This document shows positions 1-11,102 of a stretch of DNA of 64,000 bases, piece after piece. Origin of the DNA: Dipteris shenzhenensis (lineage: Eukaryota > Polypodiophyta > Polypodiopsida > Gleicheniales); NCBI GenBank assembly GCA_047967505.1, contig CM106539.1. The stretch is one strand, 5' to 3'. Every line of letters begins with the position of its first letter. Positions within the stretch are counted from its first letter, which is position 1. A program made the translations under genes and the position numbers. The notes under the pieces were generated by a model. The model searched no databases. It saw only the letters and a list, made by a program, of their open reading frames with translations, and was not told the origin of the DNA.

Positions 1-246
1 CGCCACAAGATAACCAATTTTAAACCAAAAGACTTTTGACACCACATATCGTTGTCCACTTGGGTGTAATAATCAAGGCACACATGATAGTTAGCTTCTC
101 ATTCTGCCCAGATCTTTCATTGAGTCAATGGATATGTCTCGTGCCAACTAGTGCAAATGTCGAGCATACCCTTCCTTGGCATTTAGATTTCTGCTTCGGG
201 AATGTCTTGTATCCCCCCATCAAGAACGAATGCACTCTTGGTCCAC
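1..246 (-). pseudogene. Decayed C-terminal tail (E2/start of DYW-type region) of PPR gene 1
   Basis: Reading minus-strand sequence past the stop of PPR gene 1, short blocks resemble the E2/DYW junction of PLS proteins: VDQECIRS, then GDTRH, separated by a stop. The tail of PPR gene 2 (QSWWTDNSGIVYSF, then DTRHC) is the same region. This suggests the ancestral protein was longer and gene 1 now ends at a premature TAG. The region continues beyond the window edge, so a complete DYW domain cannot be judged. Confidence 0.5.
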
Positions 247-3200
247 CTACTCTATCGTGGCTTCTTTCATGTGTGTTATCTCACTCAATGCCTCAACTTT
301 CTTCTCATCCTCCTGCATGCGAGCATCTGCACAGATGTTAGACATTAACACATAAGCTGCAGCAGCCTTTTCATCCAATTGGACTGCATGTTCGAAGGCC
401 AGTCTTCCAAGCTCCACATTACCCCACTTTTGACAAGCACCCAACACTGTATGCCACATCACAAGATTAGAATGGAAAGACATCTTCTTCACCATCACCA
501 CCGCCTCATCTAATTGTCCAGCACGGCCAAGGAGATCAACCACGCCAATGTGATGCTCAACAGTTGGAGTGATGCCATAGTCTTTGCTCATGGCTTCAAA
601 GTACTTCTGGCCCTGGTCCACTAGACCTGTGTGACTGCAGACAGTAAGAACAATACAGAATGTGACTCCGTCTGGCTTTATCCCTTCTCCTCTCATTCTC
701 TCAAGCATATGGAAAACAATTTCACTTTCTCCTTGCTGGGCATATCCTGCAATGAGTGCAGTCCACGAGATCTCGTTTGGGACTGGCAGCTTCTGAAACG
801 CGTCCTGTGCTTCTGCAAGTGAGCCACATTGGGCATACATATCCACCAAGGTGCCGCCAACAAGAAGGTCTCCTTCCAGCCCCTTTCTAGAAATCTCAGC
901 ATGTATTTCTCTGGCCTTGTTGATGGCTCCTATGTTGCCACAAGCTTTCAAGCTGCAAACAAATGTGACAGCATTTGGAAAGAGACCTTCCAATTGCATT
1001 TGTTCAAAACAGTTCAGCGCTTCCTCGCTAAGCCCCTGCTCAGCATATCCTGCGACTAGTGCAGTCCAAGAGACTACGTCTCGAACTGGCAGCTTGTCAA
1101 ACGCTTCTTGTGCTTCTGCAAGCAAGCCACATTTGACATACATATCCACCAAAGTGTTGCCAAGCACAAAATCTCTTTCCAGACCCTTTCTGGCTATCTC
1201 AGCGTGTATTTCTTGGCCCTTGTCTATGGCTCCTACAGTGCCACAAGCTTTCAAGCTGCAAACAAATGTGACAGCTGCTGGAGAGAGACCCTCCAATTGC
1301 ATCTGCTCAAAACAGTTCAAAGCTTCCTCACCATGCCCATGCTCCACATATCCTGCCATCAGAGCATTCCATGAGACTACATCTCTAACTCGCAGCTCGT
1401 CAAACACTTCGTGTGCTTTTGCAAGCGAGCCACATTTGGTATACATATCTACCAAGGTATTGCCAACAACAAGATCCATTTCCAGCCCCTTTCTGGCAAT
1501 CTCTGCGTGTATTTCTCGACCCTTGTCAATAGCTCCTATACTGCCACAAGCTTTCAAACTGCAAACAAATGTGACAGAATCCGGAGAGAGACCCTCGAGT
1601 TGCATCTGCTCGAAACAGTTCAGTGCTTCCTCACCAAGCCCATACTCAGCATATCCTGCAATGAGTGCAGTCCATGAGACTACATCTCGAATTGGCAGCT
1701 TGTCAAACGCATCCTGTGCTTTTTCAAGCGAGCCACATTTGGAATACATACCTACCAAGGTGCTGCCAACAAAAGGATCTCTTTCCAGCCCCTTTTTGGT
1801 GATCTGGGCATGTATTTCTTGGCCCTTGTCTATGGCTCCCATGCTACCACAAGCTCTCAACGTGCAAACAAATGTGATGGCATTTGGAGAGAGACCCTCT
1901 AGTTGCATTTGTTTGAAACAGTTTAGAGCTTCCTTACCAAGGCCCTGCTCAGCATATCCTGAGATTAATGCAGTCCACGAGACTATGTCTCGAACAGGCA
2001 GCTTGTCAAATGCACTCTGTGCTTCTGCAAGGGAGCCACATTTGGCATACATATCCAACAATGTACTGCCAACAACAACATCTCTTTCCAGTCCATTTCT
2101 GGCTATCTCGAAGTGTATTTCTCGGCCTCTTTCTGCATCTTTCAGCCTGGCACAAGCCTTCAGTACAGACGCAAAGGTATACCTGTTAGGGTGTACAGAA
2201 TCCTCTTGCATTTTCTGGTAGAGGTTGAGGGCAGACATTGAATCCCCACATTCAATATAACCAGTGATGAGAGAAGTCCAAGAATACACATTTCGATCAA
2301 CCAACTTGTTAAAAACCTGCTGTGCATTGCACATACTTCCAACTTGGACAAACATTGGGACGAGGTAGTTCCCAAGAGATCTATGATCTTCCAGCCCACT
2401 TTTGCACATGTAGGCATACAAGCGCTTGGCATACGCTAGATTTTTCTTTGTTCTACACTTATGCAAGATACATGTAAGGTTCTCAACTGAAGGGAGCTGG
2501 GGCATCCGTTCCATAGACGTGAGTGCCTCCTCTAAGCTGAGCATTTCCCAGCCACTTTTCTCAAGCAGTTCTTGTGCTTTAGACGCGATCACCTTTACTC
2601 CAAACCTGAAGCTGGCCTTGCCACTCTCCTGCACCAAGCCACAATCGTGTGCCTGACCAGTGGATGCTTTGGGCTTTTTTTCAAGCATATCTTTGACCCA
2701 ATCTGGATTGCACCAGCCGTCTGTCCATAGCGCCTCATTGGCGCGCTTATGCTTGAAATCTGGAGATCTTGGGTTTCTCTGTTGTTGAGATTCACAAAGA
2801 GACTCATCAACGAGCCAATACACAGATATACCTGTGCAATCATTCAGTTTAGACTCATCGCACACTTACTTTGCTCTCTCGGTTGTCCCACCACTGTAAG
2901 GGATCAGTCAAATACTGCTTCCATAAGCGCTCGGTCCCTGATCTATCTGCAAAGAATGACCACAGCGAATGTCGCCAGAAATTTTTTTTTCTCTAGACTT
3001 ACAACAAGGACAGGCCTCCTTTATAACTAAATTACCTAATTGAAGACCGGAAAACATCTAAGCCGGATTTTCTCGATTTGGACCGTTGCAAAATACAATA
3101 AAGTACGCCGTACAGTACCTGAATGCGAACATTCCTCCACCACTGTTCCACTTTCCTCGGGGGAAGCTGTCAGAGAGTTAGGGCTTGATCGCCTGCGCAT

Positions 3201-3305
3201 ATGAGTTGCCAGACAGACGGCGTGTAGATCTCCGCCCGGTCCACGCAGTTGAAGGAAGAAAGGTGTACGACATGGATCTCCTGCTGTACGGATGTGTATC
3301 ATCAT
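247..3305 (-). CDS. PPR gene 1: PLS-class pentatricopeptide protein with N-terminal OSB-type PDF motif (three exons)
   Basis: Likely an organelle RNA-binding protein. My model reads exon 1 3305-3119, intron 3118-2947, exon 2 2946-2870, intron 2869-2779 and exon 3 2778-247, giving about 931 aa. Both introns have GT..AG ends, the frames join, and the same exon structure exists in PPR gene 2. The first 62 residues are rich in Arg and Ser, fitting a transit peptide. Residues about 71-120 resemble the PDF motif of OSB single-stranded DNA-binding proteins: QWWDNRESK ends exon 2 and RNPRSPDFKHK opens exon 3. About 20 PPR motifs in P-L-S order follow, then E1- and E2-like motifs. Five P-L-S triplets are near-identical at about 303 bp spacing. 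The frame stops before any DYW deaminase domain; a decayed remnant lies downstream. The start is the first ATG of a pair at 3305/3302; exon 1 could extend further upstream. The repeat class is secure, the exon 1 model less so. Confidence 0.85.
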
Positions 3306-3325
3306 CGAAACTCCAACGAGATCTG

Positions 3326-3749
3326 AAGGATTCTGAACATATAGGCAAGGCGTCGGGCATAATTTTTCCTTTATTTGAAGGGCGTTAGACTCTAGAGTGT
3401 ATGTTGGTTAATGTGTTGGTCCATTTTTTGAGTCGACATGATTGGTCCACAACGGGTTCTCCGTAGCATTTGAAGCAGGGTATTTGTGATTACTCCTAAT
3501 TGTTAAATGTTGGGGGAGTCAAATATTGATAGCAAGGATTCTGAACATATAGGCAAGGCGTAGGGCATAATTTTTCCTTTATTTGAAGGGCGTTACACTC
3601 TAGTTAATGTGTTGGTCCATTTTTTGAGTCGACATGATTAGTCCACAAGGGGTTCTCTGTAGCATTTGAAGTAGGGTATTTGTGGTTGCACTTTGGGACT
3701 GATTACTCCTAATTGTTGAATGTTGGGGGAGTCAAATATTGATAGCAAG
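3326..3749. repeat. Tandem duplication, unit about 208-216 bp, in the 5' flank of PPR gene 1
   Basis: Two direct copies start with AAGGATTCTGAACATATAGG at 3326 and 3534 and both end with GGGGGAGTCAAATATTGATA near 3525 and 3745. They differ by small indels and substitutions. The inner copy begins only about 20 bp upstream of the proposed ATG of PPR gene 1, so its promoter or 5' UTR lies within the duplication. Confidence 0.9.
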
Positions 3750-4369
3750 CATTCACATCCTTGGTTGAAGGAGTAGTTTTTTGTTTGAAAGGCGAAGATG
3801 CTCTTTGTAACAAGTGGCAATACCCAAGCCTTCGTCACTCGAGATGATTTGGAACCCTGGAATTGTCATGTGTTTGGTTGATCGTGCATGGATTTCTTAA
3901 AGACAATGTATTGCTTCAGCAAGAATACTTTGGCTCGATAGGATATCACTAGTCTGTGAATAGGATGATCTTGTATTGAACGATTGCAAGTTTGGTTTGT
4001 TGTTTGTTTGCAAAGATAAGTTGACTTGGTCGAGGTGCCATGGGCTTTCTGGTATGTTGCGCTACTTTCGACGGCATGCCCTTCATGTCTGTGTACTTCC
4101 AGACAAAAAAATATTGGAACTCATGCAACAAGGCTAGCAAGGCCTATTCTTGCTCAAAATTTAGGTTGTCAGGTATGTGAACTAGACTCAAACCTGCTTA
4201 GGGTCCTCTCTTGGACCGGCTAGGTTTATGTCCTTAACCATTCTTATAGGATTGTCATACCCATTTTGGTCTTTGTACTTGGAAAACCTCTTACCTTGCT
4301 CTAATAGTATTTTGCGGTCTTGTATCATGTAGGCTTTAAAATGTTTGAGGACCTGATGCAGGTCAATCC
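3750..4369. other. Intergenic stretch with no recognised gene
   Basis: No coding frame of interest and no recognisable element. It ends where the 5' LTR begins with TGTTAACATCC. The five bases before that LTR, AATCC, would be the left target-site copy, but the right copy is lost because the 3' LTR is truncated. Confidence 0.6.
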
Positions 4370-5449
4370 TGTTAACATCCACAGAGTACAGCTGCCAAAT
4401 GCAGGGTAATTTAGTGATTAGAGGTGATTAGGCCGCATGATCTACTTCAACGAACAAGCCAGTGATAGCAAGCAATGTGCACACAGAAGGAGTATAGCTC
4501 AAACTCAGGGAGTTTGATCCCCAAAGTCCAAGGATTCTAGGCACAAGTTGTATGTTCCAGCTACACCAATACCAAGGAGTGTAGGCAATGTATTTTAGGT
4601 CTACGTCCATGAAAATAGCCACGCCAATGAAAATAGCCATGAAAGGAGTACAACTCAAACTCAGGGAGTTTGATCCCTAAATATTCTGAAGCAAAGGATT
4701 CCAGGCAACGTGCAGGGTTACCGTGGAGTGTCTCACGGAAGTTAGCCTCACCACTCTAGGTTTTGAGCTGCTTTCACGGGGTTTGAGCCCCAAATGGTTT
4801 AAGGCGTGAGGGCGCTCAGGGAGTTTGAGCCCCAAATCACCTAAGCCTAGGAGGCGCGAGGCTAATAGAAGCACTATTTGGAAACTGGTTAGGACCACCT
4901 CCTAATTCCAAGAAAGTGCTTTAATATGGTTAACACAAGTGCTATTTCCGCCAGAAGGGAGAGATGGAAAGAATAGTAATATGCCTTGGCGTAGTAAAGA
5001 GAAGGAGAGTGCTAAAAAGGAAAAGGGTTGGCCCTCCCTTCAAAAGGTGACTTGTATAAAAGGCCAAAGTGTTGACTTTGGTCTTCATTGTTGTTTGCAC
5101 AAGTTTGAATACAAGCGCCCTCTTCTCTTCCAAGAGAGTGTTTTGGGTGTTCTCTTGTTTCCATTGTAGCGCCTTTGTGTCTGCCACTCCATCCCCCTTC
5201 ACTCTCCTCTTCTCTTCTTCTTCCTCATCCCTTCTCCCTCTCCTTCCCTTCTTCCCCCTCCTCTCCCCTCTTCCTCTTCCCCCTTTCTCGCATGGGGACA
5301 CATTGCAACAATCCGGAGGTTGCTCGAGTGACACTTGCGGACGACTCGTGCTATGCATTGCTCCCACAAGGAGTAGCTAGGAGTGGAGGCTCCATCGGCA
5401 TATCTTCAACATCCCCACGGCACGTGAGTCACCATCAAGACCCACAACA
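4370..5449 (+). repeat. 5' LTR of OTA element copy 1
   Basis: About 1,080 bp from TGTTAACATCC to CCCACAACA, immediately before the primer site. It matches 14344-15106 over its first 740 bp and resembles the minus-strand LTR at 19827-20468. A candidate TATA box (TATAAAAGG) lies at about 5055, before a segment also present in the other LTRs (GGTCTTCATTGTTGTTTG). The last 250 bp are strongly CT-rich. Four copies of a GGGAGTTTGAKCCCCAAA-like motif lie at about 4508, 4663, 4778 and 4818. Confidence 0.85.
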
Positions 5450-5472
5450 TTTTTGGCGCTGCTGTTAGGGAG
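5450..5472 (+). promoter_or_regulatory. Primer binding site of OTA element copy 1
   Basis: TTTTTGGCGCTGCTGTTAGG directly follows the LTR end. Known plant Athila/Tat elements use a site beginning TGGCGCCG. The equivalent minus-strand site of copy 2 lies at 19803-19826. Confidence 0.75.
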
Positions 5473-5594
5473 AAAAGGTATGCTTTTGCATTTGCACTTG
5501 TTTCCCTTCGATATCTACCCATTGCACAAGTCTTCAAGTTAGAGCTTGTTAGTGGTTAGGAATCATCAAAAATCAATCGGTGACACTATGTTTT

Positions 5595-6230
5595 CCTATC
5601 CCGCCGAGTCGGTGCCATAGAGCTATCCCACCGACCGGTGCATTAGCTGTATCTCGTTGGTCAAACCACGTTGACCTGGTGCCATAGAGCTATCCTGTCG
5701 ACGTAACTTCTAACCACGACCTAACCTACCACCTTGATTTAATGCATGTCAAAGTTACTATCCTGTCGACCTGACAGCCATTGACCCATGGCTTTAGGGC
5801 CATCCCGCCAACCTTTGCTATCTTGCTACTCCGCCGCTGGCACGATGAACTCACCCCCACGCCCTTGGCCATAGTCATATCCCTCCAATCATCACCATTT
5901 CGATTCCCACGCTCATCGCGATAGCTATACCACTGACCAGCGTGTCGGTAAGATCCTATCGATTCCCTATCCCGTCGCCTGCTGTCTTAATCGTATCCCT
6001 ATGCCTGCAGGGATAGCACTTGTAGATGTTCCCACCAACCACGTGGCAAGATCTATCCCTCCGATCATCACGATACATCTATCCCGCCACCCGTGGTCAC
6101 TCTTACTCCACTGCCATCTCTATACGCTTATACCGCTGCTCGTTGCTAAACTCGTATCCCACCGCTCGGTGTGATACTGGATCCCTCCGATCGTCACTAT
6201 AGATCTATCCTGCCGACTGTCACGATACCT
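5595..6230 (+). repeat. Degenerate minisatellite in the element leader
   Basis: A core close to CTATCCCGCCGAC recurs more than ten times at irregular 25-60 bp spacing, often preceded by GCCATAGAG or GATCACGATA-like words. It is GC-richer than its surroundings and lies between primer site and gag, where the transcript would carry its packaging leader. No coding frame. Confidence 0.7.
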
Positions 6231-6239
6231 CTGGGGTAG

Positions 6240-7660
6240 CCAAAGAATTTTAAAAAAATTCAAGAACCTTAGTTCAGCCTAAGTGTGCTCAGCCAGAGGC
6301 ATCCCACATGCTGTTGAGGTCCAGAATGATTTTGCCAAAGGATCCCGTGCTGGAAGAAAGTGCTACAAGCTACGCTCAAACCATCCTCTATCCTAGCTAG
6401 GAATCTGGAAGCTCGCGATCCTGAGCCTCCACTCGTTAGTAGGTCCCCGACCAGAAACTCTATCTAGTTCTAACAAAACAAAGAGTCTGGAAGAAGTAAT
6501 GCAAGACCCCTTGGGTCCAAGGGCATCGGAAGCTCCATTCACAAATGTAGCCTCTCCCAACTTTCCTACACCTTTAGTTGCATCCAGGCTTAGAGGTACC
6601 TTCTCCAACATTTTCGGCCACTTAGGCCGAACAGAGCCAGTAGACATGGAGAACCCCGTCACCGGCATGTCCACAGGGAGGGAAGGCCAGCAGTAGCTCC
6701 TGAACCATAGACTGGGATGAAAACCACCTTCACGGATCCAGGACTCTCCACCTATGCCAGACCTTCTAAGTGGGAAAACATGGATGATGAAGATCCATGG
6801 ATGAGGGAATTCCAAAGGCAAGACCTCGGCCGGAGGGGATACTAGGAACTTTCAAGGTGGAGTGTCTTATGAACCTCTAACAGCCCCGGTGCCACCAACC
6901 TTTGTCAACTATGGGGCACCACAATTTCCACCCTACCGCCCACTGCATGGAACTAACATTCCCATGCCCCAAGACCCACCTCCTCTGGGAGTCCGTCCCT
7001 TTCCATCTATACCAGTTGCACCCATGAATGCAAGCCTTGGCACCTCCATTCCAATGCCAGTACTAGCAACTACATGGAGACCACCACTTGGACCAGGCTT
7101 AAGGCCAGCCTTGCGCCCGTCAGGCCCACAACACCACCACCTTTGCTAGCCGCTCAAACGGTGTTGATTGATGAGACAATGCGTATCTTGGTGAACTCCC
7201 TAGGAAGGGGGGCTACACCACCTCCACCCATCCCAGTGTTTCTTGCAGGGATTGCGAATCCCCCATAGCCATCTCCAAGCTAATGACCAAGTCCTAGGAG
7301 AAGGAGACTTGGTCTCCTATGTGGAGCAGTTTGACCAAGCCAAGTTCCTAGGAAAAGGAGACTCGGTCTCCCACGTGGAGCGGTTTGAATAGATTTGTGA
7401 AGCCTTTGGTGCTCCCAGAGACCTAGAGATTGCCAATGCTTTTGGCCTCAGCCTTGATGGCAAAGTTGGCCAATGGTATAGGGCTCTCACCCTAGAAGAA
7501 AAGATCAACTGGGAGACATTGAGAAAGGCCTTTAGTATGGTGTAAAACAAAACGACAAGGAATCCCTGAGGGATTACATTGCCAAGTTAAAGCACCTCAA
7601 TGCTCGCTGTGAACCAATTGTCCATACATTCGATCCAAAAACATGGAAGCAAAACCAACT
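6240..7660 (+). pseudogene. gag remnant of OTA element copy 1
   Basis: Broken gag. A proline-rich segment (about 6862-7140) precedes QTVLIDETMRILV at about 7155, matching QTVLVDEAMRVLV in copy 2. The retrotransposon gag core follows at about 7330-7640 in shifting frames: GDSVSHVERFE, then a stop, ICEAFGAPRDLEIANAF, GKVGQWYRAL and DYIAKLKHLNARCE. The homologous core on the minus strand at 17162-17534 reads GDSVSHVEKFE and GKVGQWYRALGLEEK. A 54-bp segment encoding the GDSVSHVE block is duplicated at 7279-7390. Several stops and frameshifts make it non-functional. Its role would be the capsid-like shell of the element. Confidence 0.75.
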
Positions 7661-9633
7661 ATGTCAAAAGAGAAAAAACACATTTTCATCATAAGGATTG
7701 ATTTTGCTTAGTGAAAGTACCTATGTAATTTGGACAATACCATGCTTTGAAAAACTTAGGGAGCCAAAAAAGGATTTTAGCCCTCCATACTTAGATATTA
7801 TGACCAATGTCTGAACGATAGTACTATCGAAACTAGAAATGAATGCATCTAAACCACTATGTTGATTGCTCATCCAATATCCTGTAGACTATTATGTTAA
7901 ACTCAATACGTGACCACAAACTCAAGCATAAGAGGAGCATGATTCAAGTGAAATAATTGGCAAAGACACTCTGTAACTACTAGTATCCTGCTGCATCTAA
8001 CGGAAAATATGCACCAAGCGTTAATAAGCTTCTATTTCCACCCCTATAAGCAAACTCGTATCTTGTAGTATGAAAAAATTTAAGGAAAACATTGCACTTA
8101 ATGCATCAATTAAGCCAGTTACCACTCATCAGACACAATCGAACAATCATCAAGGAAAGTCTAGTCAAGGAAGTTGAAGCAAAAAACCAAATATCTATTC
8201 AGATCTATGCCATGGTGTATCCGCTGCCGCCAACCATGAGTAGCAAAAGAACCTATGTAAAAAGCAAAATAGGGATTATGCCACTCTACCATGATCACTC
8301 CATGCTACAAATAAGGGAATACATAGTCATTTTAGGGTACTTTTAGGGTTTATTCCCAACCACTAAAAAGAGAGCCAATGCTATCTATTTGTATTCATAA
8401 AATCTTTATGAACATTATCATGTTCAATGTAAGGATAGGAGCCAGCTCAATGGGTAGTCTTAAACAAATATAAATACTATTCGAATTTTAATCTTATGCA
8501 AAAGCTTTTTTTTAACACAAAGTAAAACTTGATTATACATATAGATGGGAATCAGGTCACCATTGTAAGTATGTATTTAGTAATTATGTTGAAAATATTC
8601 TCTTAGAAAAGGGTCATAGCTCAATCAACATAGTACCCATATTATATAGCCAAAATCTACAAGATCTCATTCATACCATTAGAATGTTTTCATCACTTAT
8701 CATAAGTACTAACCTCAATTGGCATTATGTATTTGGGTCAAAATAGTTTTTAGTATAGGATATAATGGAGCAATATATTTATGTAATATCTAGTGAACAT
8801 AGTTTCTAATATAGGATAAAATGGAGCATAGAGTAATGTTGTCATTCAAAAATGATAATATACCTTCTTTGACCATATACAAGTATCATGCATTTGTAAA
8901 AAAAAGTTAGTCATAAATTGCAATATAATGTGCCCATAATGCATGTACATTAAATCTTCACACGTTAGAATGTGAGAAAGGGAATAATTTAACTATGAAA
9001 TCAGGGATCAATGTAGGAAATGGTCTTCTATGCACACATGTATGCTAAGGGTCCATCTAACACAATATTGGAAATTGATGTGAGTATGAGTGTATGCATC
9101 CATCGATGATGTATATGAGTGTATGCATCCATCCATGATGTATATTGTTGTACTAATCCATGGTGCTTTACAGCTTTGTAGTGCAATTAATCACAACAAT
9201 GTTGTATTTTTTTAAAGAAAAATGCCATAAAAATTTCATGCTACAAAACACACACAAAAAAATGGCATTTGTAGCATTAATCCAAGCATTTCCTACAAGC
9301 AATCTACATCCCTCCCTTTCCTACTTACTCCTTTCGCCAGCCACCTCTACCCTCTTGTTGCCCTTCAAGATTGCCTCTTGCCTCCTTGCCTCCTTGCTTC
9401 CACACCTCCTCACCTCCTTGCTTCTTTGCCTTCTCATCTCCTTGCATCATGCTTGTTGCTGGCACCGTCCCTCCCCTCATTGGCCACTCCTCTACTCCTC
9501 ATGTCATCCTTCCCCTCATTTTGGTGTCTCCAATGAATAGATTAGGGGTCTTGTTTTTGGAGGGGGGAAGCATAAGAATGGTAACACGTTAATGCGCTAT
9601 CATTTTTTGTGCTTTTGCCACCCAAAAACAAGA

Positions 9634-9777
9634 CTTGCAAAGCCCTTGCTTAAGCTTGAATGAGCCTCTTGATTTTGGGGGTGTAATGGTCGAAAATGGC
9701 AGCATGTTAAGCCATTTTCGACCATTATACCCCCAACATCGAGAGGCTCATTCAAGCTTAAGTAAGGGCTTTGCAAG
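9634..9777. repeat. Long inverted repeat (foldback hairpin), 67-bp arms, 10-nt loop
   Basis: The left arm 9634-9700 and right arm 9711-9777 are reverse complements with about five mismatches, starting CTTGCAAAGCCCTT and ending AAAATGGC. The loop is AGCATGTTAA. This could be a small foldback MITE or a hairpin RNA source. No clear target-site duplication was seen. Confidence 0.9.
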
Positions 9778-10392
9778 CATTGCAAGTCCAGTAAATGAAA
9801 TCAATCAGATTAGGAATTGGCAAACTCGATTTGGGAATGGTCAGAAATACTTTGTCTTTGAATAATGCCTTGGATCATCGGATGGGGTCCCATGAACCTG
9901 CTGCCTGTGATGACGAATGGTTCTACCCTCAACTAAAGGTGACGTGTGTAGTAGTAAAAGGAAAAAAATGTGGATATGATAGCCCTCATGGAATCTCTAA
10001 GGGGTCTTGATTTCGGTCATGATTTGCACATTCTAGCACGAGCTAGACATTAATTTCCAACACTTGAGGCATATAGTGGCTTTGCCCACACAACATTTCC
10101 AGCTACAATCCAAGCATTAAGTAATCTCATATTATGTATCTAGACACATCATGAGGGGTAGAGCCTCTTTTTGGCAGCCTCACTAGCAATATGTATTGAA
10201 AAAAAAATTGTATTTAATTATTATATTCTTCCTTGCTATATGAATGCTCCTAATGCATCCAAATTGTAGAACTACTTCAATACTACTGCTTAGTTATATT
10301 GTATAATAACCTCCATATGTATGCTCTATAACGAGTTACAATGGATATGAGAGAGGCATGCAAAGACCAGGGTGGTAAGGAGTGCAAGGCAA

Positions 10393-10426
10393 ACTATATA
10401 TACATACATACATACATATATATATG

Positions 10427-10467
<41 letters not shown>

Positions 10468-10497
10468 ACATACATATATACATACATAATGATGCAT
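10393..10497. repeat. TA/TG microsatellite
   Basis: Mixed TATA, CATA and TG dinucleotide repeats, with a perfect TG run of about 26 bp flanked by ATACATAC units on both sides. The translated frames over it are meaningless. Confidence 0.95.
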
Positions 10498-10616
10498 ACA
10501 GTTTTACTAGATGGGAAAAATAGGACCCACTCCAATTTTCGTGGAGAAACCCAACTAGACAAATAGAGCAAGTCCAAGGGGTCGCTAGGGACACCCCCCG
10601 GCAAATGGAGATGCCT

Positions 10617-11102
10617 AGTCTACAATTTTAGCACCAATTTTGGGATGTAAGCTCCATAGTCATGTCCAAAAAAAGTTGTCAATTCTTGCATTAAATGTAG
10701 GGTGGTGAATATATCCTATTCCGTCATGGGGTTGGAAAAAGACAGAGGCAAAAAATTGAACCTCCAAAAAGACTTCTTTTATCAGTCTATGGGGACCGGC
10801 TCTTACTAGCGTTAAGAGTGGACAAGACAGCTACCATTGGTGTGATATAGGAATCTCTGAGTCTACAATTTTAGCACCAATTTTGGGATGTAAACTACAT
10901 AGTCAGGTCCAAAAAAAGTTGTGTCAATTCTTGCATTAAATGTAGGGTGGTGAATATATCCTATTCTGTCATGGGGCCTGTAGAATACGGAGGGAAAAAA
11001 TTGAACCTCCAAAAGACTTCTTTTACCGGTCTGGGGACCAGCTCTTACTAGCATTGAGAGTGGACAAGACAGCTACCACTGGTGTGATATGGGAATCTCC
11101 AA
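10617..11102. repeat. Tandem pair of 243-bp units
   Basis: Two direct copies starting AGTCTACAATTTTAGCACC at 10617 and 10860, about 90% alike by eye. Not recognised and without coding content. Confidence 0.9.

Noticed and set aside
851-2221. Long plus-strand frame of 456 codons opposite PPR gene 1
   Set aside because: It is the antisense shadow of the periodic PPR repeats; the minus frame has the conserved motifs.
10326-10604. Frames across the TA/TG microsatellite
   Set aside because: Low-complexity His/Thr or Tyr/Val/Cys runs produced by dinucleotide repeats.
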